Notes: a model not told the origin generated them from the letters alone. A DNA stretch of 22,334 bases from Mesostigma viride (GCA_009746045.1 RPFO01001879.1:1-22334), one strand, 5' to 3'. Positions 13,076 to 20,690 are shown, counted from the stretch's first letter. Numbers and translations are program-made.

Positions 13076-14830
13076 TGCAGCCGGCCCTTGCGTGCATGGT
13101 GGATGTACATGTGAGTGCAGCCGGCCCTTGCGTGCGCGGTGGATGTACGTGTGTGTGCAGCCGCCCCTTGCGTGCATGGTGTGTGTACGTGTGTGTGCAG
13201 CCGCCCCTTGCGTGCGCGGTGTATGTACGTGTGTGTGCATGCCGGCCCTTGCGTGCATGGTGTGTGTACGTGTGTGTGCAGCCGCCCCTTGCGTGCGCGG
13301 TGTATGTACATGTGAGTGCCGTCGCCCCAAGCGTGCATGGTGTGTGTACGTGTGTGTGCAGTTGCCCCAAGCGTGCATGGTGTGTGTACGTGTGTGTGCA
13401 GCCGGCCCTTGCGTGCATGGTGGATGTACGTGTGTGTGCAGGCGTCCCTTGCGTGCGCGGTGTGTGTGTAAGTGTGCGTGCACTCGCCCCTTGCGTGCGC
13501 GGTGGATGTACGTGACAGTGTGTGCAGGCGTCCCTTGCGTGCGCGGTGGATGTACGTGTGTGTGCACTTGCCCCTTGCGTGCGCGATGGATGTACGTGTG
13601 TGTGCAGCCGGCCCTTGCGTGCATGGTGTGTGTACATGTGAGTGCAGTCGCTCCTTGCGTGCGCGGTGGATGTACGTGTGTGTGCACTTGCCCCTTGCGT
13701 GCGCGATGGATGTACGTGTGTGTGCAGCCGGCCCTTGCGTGCATGGTGGATGTACATGTGAGTGCAGCCGGCCCTTGCGTGCGCGGTGGATGTACGTGTG
13801 TGTGCAGCCGCCCCTTGCGTGCATGGTGTGTGTACGTGTGTGTGCAGCCGCCCCTTGCGTGCGCGGTGTATGTACGTGTGTGTGCATGCCGGCCCTTGCG
13901 TGCATGGTGTGTGTACGTGTGTGTGCAGCCGCCCTTGCGTGCGCGGTGTATGTACATGTGAGTGCCGTCGCCCAAGCGTGCATGGTGTGTGTACGTGTGT
14001 GTGCAGTTGCCCCTTGCGTGCGCGGTGGATGTACGTGTGTGTGCAGCCGGCCCTTGCGTGCATGGTGGATGTACGTGTGTGTGCAGGCGTCCCTTGCGTG
14101 CGCGGTGTGTGTGTAAGTGTGCGTGCACTCGCCCCTTGCGTGCGCGGTGGATGTACGTGACAGTGTGTGCAGGCGTCCCTTGCGTGCGCGGTGGATGTAC
14201 GTGTGTGTGCACTTGCCCCTTGCGTGCGCGATGGATGTACGTGTGTGTGCAGCCGGCCCTTGCGTGCATGGTGTGTGTACATGTGAGTGCAGTCGCTCCT
14301 TGCGTGCGCGGTGGATGTACGTGTGTGTGCACTTGCCCCTTGCGTGCGCGATGGATGTACGTGTGTGTGCAGCCGGCCCTTGCGTGCATGGTGGATGTAC
14401 ATGTGAGTGCAGCCGGCCCTTGCGTGCGCGGTGGATGTACGTGTGTGTGCAGCCGCCCTTGCGTGCATGGTGTGTGTACGTGTGTGTGCAGCCGCCCCTT
14501 GCGTGCGCGGTGTATGTACGTGTGTGTGCATGCCGGCCCTTGCGTGCATGGTGTGTGTACGTGTGTGTGCAGCCGCCCCTTGCGTGCGCGGTGTATGTAC
14601 ATGTGAGTGCCGTCGCCCCAAGCGTGCATGGTGTGTGTACGTGTGTGTGCAGTTGCCCCTTGCGTGCGCGGTGGATGTACGTGTGTGTGCAGCCGGCCCT
14701 TGCGTGCATGGTGGATGTACGTGTGTGTGCAGGCGTCCCTTGCGTGCGCGGTGTGTGTGTAAGTGTGCGTGCACTCGCCCCTTGCGTGCGCGGTGGATGT
14801 ACGTGACAGTGTGTGCAGGCGTCCCTTGCG
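12340..14830. repeat. 646-bp higher-order repeat, nearly four copies
   Basis: A 645-651-bp string of sixteen 40-bp units recurs in tandem. The landmark GTGTAAGTGTGCGTGCACTCG recurs near 12820, 13467, 14113 and 14759. AGTGCAGTCGCTCC after ACATGTG recurs near 12343, 12994, 13641 and 14286. The first copy carries the extra ATATA in GTATGTATATACG that later copies lack, so its spacing is slightly longer. This is the youngest-looking layer of amplification and lies next to the right edge of the array. Confidence 0.85.
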
Positions 14831-15004
14831 TGCGCGGTGTGTGTGTAAGTGTGTGTGCATGCCGGCCCTTGCGTGCATGGTGTGTGTACGTGTGTGTGCA
14901 GCCGCCCTTGCGTGCATGGTGTGTGTACATGTGAGTGCAGTCGCTCCTTGCGTGCTCGGTGTGTGTACGTGTGTGTGCAGCCGCCCCTTGCGTGCATGTA
15001 CATG

Positions 15005-15120
15005 TTTGAAGAAATAAGCAATAGTGAATGGAATAGTAAAAAGAAAATCATTCCAGCATATGTATGTACAAGTTTTTAGTAGTACACTATGACTATCGTC
15101 AAACATAACAATTTTCTATA
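15005..15120. other. AT-rich unique spacer between the two satellites
   Basis: About 116 bp with no recognisable gene or repeat separate the GT/GC-rich minisatellite from the CA-rich satellite. It contains several A/T runs and a weak inverted GGAAT/ATTCC pair. It is the only single-copy sequence in the first 16.5 kb and therefore a possible unique anchor for the locus. Confidence 0.7.
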
Positions 15121-16500
15121 TTTTCATACACACACGAACAACACACCCAACACACACACGCTATGTTTGCCCAACACACACAACCCTACAAGACACAACG
15201 ACACCCACACCCCAACACACACACAACACCAACACACACAGAACACACCTAATAACACACAACACTGTACATCCCTCCCCAACACAACACCACACATGAC
15301 AATTACATGCCACAACACACACACTGACACACATGCCCCAACACACACACATGCCCAACACACACACATGCAACACTGCACACACAACAACACCCAAACA
15401 CACACCACACACACAAGACACCCACACACATACCGAAAACACGCACACACAACACCTACTAAAACAAGACACCAACACACAAGACACCCAACACACACCC
15501 AACACACACACACACAATGTTTGCACCCACGACACAAACACCCAACACCTAAAAATAAGACACCAACACACAAGACACCCAACACACACTTAACACACAC
15601 ACACACACAATGTTTGCACCCACGACACACACACCAACACCTAAAAATAAGACACCAACACACAACACACGTACATCCCCCCCCCCCCACAACACCAACA
15701 CATGACAATTAACATGCAAACAACACACCACACAACACATACACACACACGCAACACACACCTAGGTCAATCACACACAACACACACAAAACACACCTAA
15801 GTCACACACAACACACACGTACACCCCCCCACACACACCCAATACCAACACACAAGACACTTGGCACCCCCCCCCACACCCACACACCCACACCCACACC
15901 CACACCACACATCCAACACACACAACACACACAAAAGACACTTAAGTCACACACAACACACACATAACACACCTAAGTCACACACAACACACACGTCCAT
16001 CCCCCCCCACACTCAACACCAATACATGACAATTAACATGCACACAACACACACAGGCACACGCCCCACACACACACACACACACACAACATACATACAC
16101 AGAGCACACACACACGCCCCAACACACACAACACACACAAAAGACACCCAACACACATACCGAACACACACACACACACTATGTTTGCACCCGACATACA
16201 CACACCCAACACCTACTAAAAACAAGACACCAACACACAAGACACCCTACACACACAACACACACACACACAACACATATCCAACACAAACAACACACAC
16301 ACCTAAGTCACACACACAACACACCTACTAAGACACACACACAACACACATGTACCTCCCCCCCCCCACACCCAACATCAACACACAAGACACTTTGCAC
16401 ACACCCTACACCCCCCACACCTTTATGAATGCACCCAACACACACACAACACACACGCCCCAACACACATACCCAACATTCACCCAACACACCCAACATA
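15121..16500. repeat. CA-rich satellite with poly-C tracts
   Basis: The + strand is almost only A and C, with CACACA and CAACACAC runs broken by recurring landmarks. ATGTTTGC occurs near 15163, 15517, 15610 and 16181. ATGACAATTA(A)CATGC occurs near 15296, 15702 and 16025. Poly-C runs of 7-12 bases follow GTAC(A/C) or GTCCATC motifs near 15677, 15822, 16003 and 16355. A clear tandem duplication of about 93 bp spans roughly 15517-15700. Open frames rich in His/Thr (+) or Cys/Val (-) are compositional and not called as genes. Confidence 0.9.
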
Positions 16501-16511
16501 TAAGGGTAAAC

Positions 16512-16545
16512 ATGGTTTAGGAGTGTAGGGGTTTAGGGTTTAAGG
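16512..16545 (+). repeat. Degenerate telomere-type TTTAGGG repeats
   Basis: One perfect TTTAGGG lies at 16532-16538. It is flanked by TTTAGGA at 16516, GTAGGGG just before it, and TTTAAGG at 16539-16545, with TAAGGGTAAA at 16501. TTTAGGG is the plant and many green-algal telomere repeat. With only one perfect copy, this is at most a short interstitial remnant; read on the minus strand it contains the plant telo-box core AAACCCTAA. Confidence 0.45.
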
Positions 16546-16860
16546 CCTACCATACACCCGTATGTAAAAATGCAACAACACGCCAAGTCATCCGCCACCA
16601 TGCAAAAATATATAAACACAACTGGTCATCCTCAACAATAATAGTACCCAATCCGCACTTGGCACTTGTCCAGTTTCGTAAGTCCAACGGCCGTTGGCTT
16701 TGAGAAATTAAGATATGCGAACTGCGCCATTCAGCCAAGCTAAAGTATAGGCTGCCATTGCCCCGTATGTAATGTAGTAGTAAGGTGAACGAACGTCGAC
16801 AAAAAAACACATGGGACATACAAACACCAATTTTACACAGTTATGTTTGGAATGACGTAC
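16546..16860. other. 3' flank or terminal intron of the transposase-like gene
   Basis: Downstream of the last confident exon is a good donor, GTACGT, starting at 16860 on the minus strand. The terminal exon is not resolved. One candidate begins after the acceptor GGCGCAG at 16722-16728. It would run from 16721 to a stop at 16632-16634 in the correct phase, but it would translate one palindromic element. Alternatively the frame reads through the donor to a stop near 16708. No AATAAA signal is seen. The stretch carries one complete dyad element at 16674-16707. Confidence 0.4.
16674..16707. repeat. Solo copy of the TTTC/CCAACGGCCGTTGG/GAAA dyad element
   Basis: TTTC (16674-16677), six bases, the 14-bp palindrome (16684-16697), six bases, then GAAA (16704-16707) form a symmetric 34-bp element. 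This is the only copy in the window that is not in a local tandem array, so it best shows the limits of the unit. Confidence 0.75.
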
Positions 16861-17236
16861 CGTAATTTCGGCGTCCACCTTCTTCGCAATTGTGAACCAG
16901 CCCTGTCGCGTGTTGTCCGGATGTCCTTCCCACTTGCCCTTCGTGACCTTTGCGACGCTCAGGTAGCACACGATTGCAGTTAAGGGTTCTCGGTCGTCTG
17001 GGTTCCAGAAGAAGCGTCGGGCGTCCGATCCGGAGGAGGAGCACCTCTCGAAGTATTTTACGTACATTACCCAGTTGCCTTTCTTAAAAACCTCGCCCCC
17101 CCCCCGGTATGTTTGTTTAAACACTCATCCTTGTCGAGTTGGTGGGCGACTCGAACAACTTTCGCCAACCAGTACGGGTGGTCGGGCACATGGTCCTTGT
17201 GCCCCCTCTCAGATGCGACTGCGACGGCCTCCCCTC
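16861..17236 (-). CDS. Exon 4: C-terminal region
   Basis: The exon follows acceptor GGTTTGCAG with two bases completing an Arg codon. It reads GEAVAVASERGHKDHVPDHP and then YWLAKVVRVAHQLDKDECLN. At the C10 run (17096-17105) one further G on the minus strand would restore the frame to EVFKKGNWVMYVKYFE, followed by RRFFWNPDDREPL and GWFTIAKKVDAEIT. It ends at ACG before donor GTACGT. The YWLAKV and GNWVMYVKYFE stretches look like a compact beta-rich domain, but I do not assign one. Confidence 0.6.
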
Positions 17237-20003
17237 CTGCAAACCACGCCCCAACTCGTTTCTTGCCGTTTGAAGGTGGTTCAGGCGGGTTCCCGGATAT
17301 CGCGTGGGGTTCCGCGACTTACTCGCCTGGAGTTTTACAGTCCACGACGAGCTGCTCCAATCATTTGGGCATGTCCTCCACTTGCCCTCTCGGCACTCCG
17401 CACAACTGAAGCATGAAAAACGCCTGAGCTGAACCACCTCGACCTGCTCGCCCTTTTTGTCCAGTCGCCACTGGTGTGCCGTGGAGATATCTCGGATCGG
17501 GCCTCGCTCCTTACCGGACGTGGGAATCTGCAATTGTAAATCCATGAAACAACATCACAGCACATTTCCCAACTCCAACGGCCGTTGGCACTCAACAATT
17601 ATAAGATTTCCAAACTCCAACGGCCGTTGGCCCTTGGAAACTTTATAAGTACATTTCTCAACTCCAACGGCCGTTGGCACTCAACAATTATATGATTTTC
17701 CAGCTCCAACGGCCGTTGGCCTTATGAAACTTCAAACTGCATCAAGGAAGCTGTCCTCTGTAAAGTGTAACCAGAGACAAATTATAGAACTGCACTTGAC
17801 CACCAGAAAGCAACTGTCTTTACTTACGTTATCGAGAAGAAATGCCCGTCGAACCACGTCCGATTGTGCCGATGGTCGACTCGAGTCTTTGCCGGTTCTC
17901 CAATCCCGGTTCAGGTAGGCCACCAGTGCCTCCACCGTATTCAGGTTCCGATTGTCCTCCTGCATCTGCGCTCTTTTGAGGATGCTTTTCACCGTCCCCC
18001 CTCCCCGTCCGACTCCCCCTTCCCATGTCCTGCACATGAGTAGTTCCACTCCAATGTGTCCAAGTCGGGGTCGGCCTCGAGCAGGTCCGCAGCCATCGCC
18101 ACCACATACCGGGATTGGAACTGCTCCTTACAGTTGTCGGACCAACTGATCCAGTTCCTCACCTCCACCCCCTCCTCCCTCAGCACCTTAAGGGTATTCT
18201 TCATCACGAACTCCAGGGTCTGGGCATTCCTCGGTACGTCCTTCCCCATGTAATCGTGCTTCACCCTTTTGATTTCCAGCGATACGGGATCACGGTACAT
18301 CACGATCACCGGCATCAGGACGTAACTACTTGGGTACCAGTACTGCGCCTGCAACTGTTTCTGCAGGTGGTCCGAATAGTTCTCCGAGTAGTCCATCAGG
18401 ACCACCACCGTTCCCAGCGGCATCACGTCAATGCACTCCTTGTAAGCGTGGTGCTGCCAGGCCCATGTATGGACGTGAATGGCGAATTCCGGGAAGCGCG
18501 CCGTAATGAGTTCATGGAGCTCCGAGAGGGTTGACTTGATGAGTTTTTGCTGCAGGTTCATTTGCGGCGCCACATCCTCCTCCTGCAACACAACACACCC
18601 GCGCACCATGGAATGACCGAAGAATGGAAGTCAGCAGCTGGGAATTTCCCAACGCCAACGGCCGTTGGAAGTATGAAAGTCTACATATATATATTCAACG
18701 ATGCAAATATACATGCCCGCGCACCATGGATTGACCGAAGAATGGAAGTCAGCAGCTGGGAATTTCCCAACGCCAACGGCCGTTGGAAGTATGAAAGTCT
18801 ACATATATATATTCAACGATGCAAATATACATGCTTACCGTCCCACGGGGCGCTGTGCCCTCCTTTATGAAGTCGAACCACGTGTACTTCTTTGTCCACC
18901 CCTTCATCTGGTCCGTCACGATGAACTCGGAAATCCCACACTCGTTGCACGTCCCTTCCAAGCAGTTCATTGGGACGTTAACGAACGGGCCGCCCGTCCT
19001 CCCCCCTCCTTGCCCCCCCCCCCCTCTCAGCCCTGTGGCAGGTGAAACGTCGAACGAAATCATGGGCATTGTCAGGCACGGAAGGGATACCCTCCCTCTC
19101 CTCGATCTCCAGCGTGCTCTTCAACTCCTTGACGCCTTTGGTGAAGGCAGAGAGCAGAGACTCGAAGACGACGTGCTTTTCGCATGCGCACAAGTCCCGG
19201 TCCTTCCACACGCCCTTTACGCACTTGGGCATGAACTCCACGAACTTCGTGTACCCCACCTTGTACCTTGTCCCGTCCGCAGTCGTCACGATACCTCCCT
19301 TGTACGGCGACGCGTCAGAACAGAACCGCTTGTAAATCGTTTCAAGCGAGTCCAAATAGTACCTTCCGCCCTGGGAGGAAATGAGAATCCTGGCGTTTCC
19401 CTTCCTTTCGAACTCATTGACCACGTCCTTATGGTTGGGAGACGCCCTCGTGTTTAGGTCTGACAACCAGTAACTCCCGACGATTTCTTTGACCTCCTCC
19501 GGAAACTTGTCCGACCGTAAAGCACGAGGGGGCGCCTTCAGGGCGGGAAGGTCGCCCCCCATCCTCATTCCCCTTGCGGTCTGGATATCCTTGGGCGTGA
19601 CGTGAAGCAGCCGCGCGAGAGTGCAATGCCCTTGATTGTTCATGCCGTCCTTTCCCAAGCACATTGACAGCACAGCGCACTTCGCGTTCCTGTGCTCATC
19701 CGACTTGCCCAATTCCTGGAAACCTTGCACGATATTAGCGACAACCTCCTGAGCGAAGGACTCCGACGCCTTTCTTTTCAGCGCAGGGCGGTACTGTTTC
19801 CCCATAACCTTCACAACCGCACCTGGCAGCCGCTCAAGCGCCCTCAAGCCTACTGCAGTTTTCGTGTTTTCAGTCTTGTGATTGTTGTCCTTCAGCAAGT
19901 ATTCCATTGCGCTGGCCATGTCGAGGGCAAGTTGGTTGCCCTTGATCTCGACGTACTTGAGACTTTGGTCTTTGTTGTGCGCTTCACCTGCATCCGCGCG
20001 CAT
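16861..20003 (-). CDS. Intron-containing DDE-like transposase-family gene, frame-interrupted
   Basis: The model has four exons: 20003-18839, 18582-17828, 17527-17323 and 17236-16861. Introns are 256, 300 and 86 bp, with donors GTAAGC, GTAAGT and GTAAGT, acceptors ending in CAG, and matching phases 0, 0 and 1. The product is about 830 residues. From memory it resembles a family annotated as uncharacterised proteins in invertebrate genomes. Shared features in order are VGYTKFVEFMPK, CACEKH, CLEGTCNECG, MDYSENY, SDNCKEQF, GHGKGESDG and FSCFSCAECREGKW. The three aspartates (MDYSENY, WSDNC, ESDG) sit where an RNase H-fold DDD/E transposase would place catalytic acids; that function is inference. 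One-base frame breaks at 19013-19024, 17996-18001 and 17096-17105 all lie in G runs on the coding strand. It could be a working gene with sequencing errors or a decaying transposon copy. Confidence 0.7.
17096..17105 (-). other. Frame break at a 10-base homopolymer in exon 4
   Basis: Ten C on the + strand. Upstream coding ends NKHTGGG and downstream coding begins GEVFKKGNW in a frame displaced by one base. Eleven or eight G would connect them. Confidence 0.6.
17323..17527 (-). CDS. Exon 3: cysteine-rich C-terminal motif
   Basis: The exon starts after acceptor ACAATTGCAG and reads IPTSGKERGPIRDISTAHQW, followed by VVQLRRFSCFSCAECREGKW and RTCPNDW. The cysteines (C-x2-C-x2-C, then one seven residues on) suggest metal binding, as in related proteins of this family; that is inference. 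Its 205 bases end in phase 1 at donor GCGA/GTAAGT. Phase 0 entry agrees with the end of exon 2 and phase 1 exit agrees with exon 4, which is good evidence that these exons belong together. Confidence 0.65.
17528..17827 (-). repeat. Intron 2 with four palindromes in an 89-bp dimer repeat
   Basis: The 300-bp intron contains CCAACGGCCGTTGG at 17575, 17617, 17664 and 17706. Spacings alternate 42, 47 and 42 bp, so the true period is an 89-bp dimer. One spacer type reads CACTCAACAATTATA and the other CCCTTGGAAACTTTATAAG or CCTTATGAAAC. The two dimers are about 90% alike by eye. Donor GTAAGT and acceptor ACAATTGCAG define the intron. Confidence 0.8.
17828..18582 (-). CDS. Exon 2: core catalytic-like domain
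   Basis: The exon begins with GAG after acceptor GTGTTGCAG, in phase with exon 1. It encodes a helical lead-in (QQKLIKSTLSELHELITARF), then TVVVLMDYSENYSDHLQKQL with the first acid at 18391-18393. SWSDNCKEQFQSR follows, with the second acid at 18136-18138, then SCAGHGKGESDGEGG with the third at 18007-18009. Immediately after GEGG the frame breaks in a G6 run (17996-18001), where one more G would continue it. The next frame gives TVKSILKRAQMQED and NLNTVEALVAYLNRDW, ending at GATAAC before GTAAGT at 17827. DG-x-GG-TVK is the expected continuation in this family, which supports a single-base loss. Confidence 0.75.
17996..18001 (-). other. Frame break at a 6-base homopolymer in exon 2
   Basis: Six C on the + strand between the GAGTCGGACGGGGAG segment and ACGGTGAAAAGC on the coding strand. 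The frame ending GESDGEGG and the frame beginning TVKSILKR would be continuous with one additional G. Confidence 0.7.
18583..18838 (-). repeat. Intron 1 made of a 118-bp tandem duplication
   Basis: Nearly the entire 256-bp intron is two copies of a 118-bp unit, starting with GCGCACCATGGA at 18601 and 18719. Each copy contains GAATTTCCCAACG, the palindrome CCAACGGCCGTTGG (18655-18668 and 18773-18786), AAGTATGAAAG and a TACATATATATATTC run. The copies differ at only a base or two, so the duplication is recent. Confidence 0.85.
18839..20003 (-). CDS. Exon 1: N-terminal DNA-binding-like and first Cys/His region
   Basis: Translation from the ATG at 20001-20003 runs open for about 330 codons; an in-frame TAA lies just upstream. 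Residues about 127-146 (CTLARLLHVTPKDIQTARGM) have the spacing of a helix-turn-helix, which is inference. SPNHKDVV (about 188-195), RYKVGYTKFVEFMPK (about 246-260) and CACEKH (272-277) match the family pattern. After the C12 run at 19013-19024 the coding frame moves by one base. The new frame gives NVPMNCLEGTCNECG and KGWTKKYTWFDFIKEG, ending at ACG before donor GTAAGC at 18838. A minor alternative start uses a tiny upstream exon at 20834-20846 joined to 19987. Confidence 0.7.
19013..19024 (-). other. Frame break at a 12-base homopolymer in exon 1
   Basis: Twelve consecutive C on the + strand (G on the coding strand). The family-like frame before it (DFVRRFTCHRAERGGG) and after it (GGPFVNVPMNCLEG) differ by one base. 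Eleven or fourteen G would connect them. The surrounding residues are glycine/arginine-rich low complexity, so the exact length is not constrained by homology. Confidence 0.6.
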
Positions 20004-20069
20004 ACAGAATCCAGACGAAGTTTTGACATTTTATCAAATTATTGCTTTCCAACAATTACCCAATTTGTA

Positions 20070-20690
20070 CGTCCCAACGGCCGTTGGACCCCTGAAAGTA
20101 AGCCTGAAACACGCCAACACATGCATTTTCGACACCCAACGGCCGTTGGACCCCCGAAAGTGGGCCTGAAACACGCCAAACATGCATTTTCGACACCCAA
20201 CGGCCGTTGGACCCCAGAAAGCGGGCCGAAAACACGCCAACACATGCATTTTCGACACCCAACGGCCGTTGGACCCCTGAAAGTGGGCCTGAAACACGCA
20301 ACACATGCATTTTCGACACCCAACGGCCGTTGGACCCCTGAAAGCGGGCCGAAAACACGCCAACACATGCATTTTCGACACCCAACGGCCGTTGGACCCC
20401 TGAAAGTGGGCCTGAAACACGCCAACATGCATTTTCGACACCAACGGCCGTTGGACCCCTGAAAGCGGGCCGAAAACACGCCAACACATGCATTTTTTAC
20501 ACCCAACGGCCGTTGGACCCTGAAAGTGGCCGAAACACGCCTTATACATGCATTTTCGACGTCACTGGCCGTTGGGCCCCTGAAAGTGGGCCGGAAACAC
20601 GCTAACACATGCATTTTAGACACCCAACGGCCGTTGGACCCCTGAAAGCGGGCCGAAAACTCGCCAACACCTGCATTTTTTACACGCCAG
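20070..20690. repeat. 61-bp tandem array with palindromic core, about 10 copies
   Basis: Each 59-62-bp unit has CCAACGGCCGTTGG, then ACCCCTGAAAG, a GGGCC segment, AAACACGCCAACACATGCAT and TTTCGACAC. Perfect palindromes start at 20074, 20136, 20197, 20259, 20320, 20382, 20441, 20503 and 20624; the unit near 20562 is degenerate. Units alternate between GTGGGCCTGAAAC and GCGGGCCGAAAAC types, so a 121-123-bp dimer is the real repeat. The array lies upstream of the exon 1 ATG, and inside an intron if the small upstream exon is real. Confidence 0.9.

Larger units (their letters stand above)
1..15004. repeat. 40-bp minisatellite megasatellite array, about 375 units
   Basis: The whole stretch is a head-to-tail array of a 40-bp unit built from a GTACGTGTGTGTGCA block, a variable block (such as GCCGCCCC, GCCGGCCC, GTTGCCCC, GGCGTCCC or CTCGCCCC), the constant CTTGCGTGC, and GCGCGGTGTAT or GCATGGTGTGT. 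Because 40 is not a multiple of three, reading frames rotate every three units. All frames stay open for long stretches, since stops arise only in variants such as ACATGTGAGTG, GTGTAAGTG and GTGACAG. The resulting Cys/Val-rich (+) and His/Thr-rich (-) translations are artefacts. The array starts before position 1 and ends at a truncated unit near 15004. I see no gene in it. Confidence 0.97.

Noticed and set aside
1-15004. CRISPR-like regular repeat array
   Set aside because: There is no constant repeat separated by unique spacers. Every part of the 40-bp unit recurs as one of a few variants, and the context is eukaryotic.
32-15017. Many + strand Cys/Val/Arg-rich frames of 60-740 codons in the minisatellite
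   Set aside because: They start and stop only at particular unit variants (ATGTACATGTGAGTG gives both an ATG and a TGA) and repeat the same short peptides. They are satellite artefacts.
6728-15106. A minus-strand open frame of nearly 2,800 codons, overlapping a second of over 2,700 codons in another frame
   Set aside because: Both are tandem translations of the 40-bp unit in rotating frames, open because the unit lacks stops on this strand. Two overlapping giant frames and several + strand frames cannot all be genes, and the composition (His/Thr/Arg repeats) follows the DNA.
15089-16331. His/Thr/Asn-rich or Cys/Val-rich frames in the CA satellite
   Set aside because: They are pure consequences of an A/C-only strand, which cannot form stops easily, and show no conserved motif.
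16512-16545. A true chromosome end
   Set aside because: There is only one perfect TTTAGGG with degenerate neighbours, and unique gene sequence continues for 5.8 kb on the G-rich strand's 3' side.
17957-18534. + strand frames opposite exon 2 and exon 1 of the transposase-like gene
   Set aside because: They are antisense shadows. The family motifs, splice sites and phase agreement are all on the minus strand.
20039-20623. Minus-strand frames of 145-194 codons across the 61-bp array
   Set aside because: They translate the tandem units (repeating GPTAVG and similar) in three frames at once, without any other coding signal.
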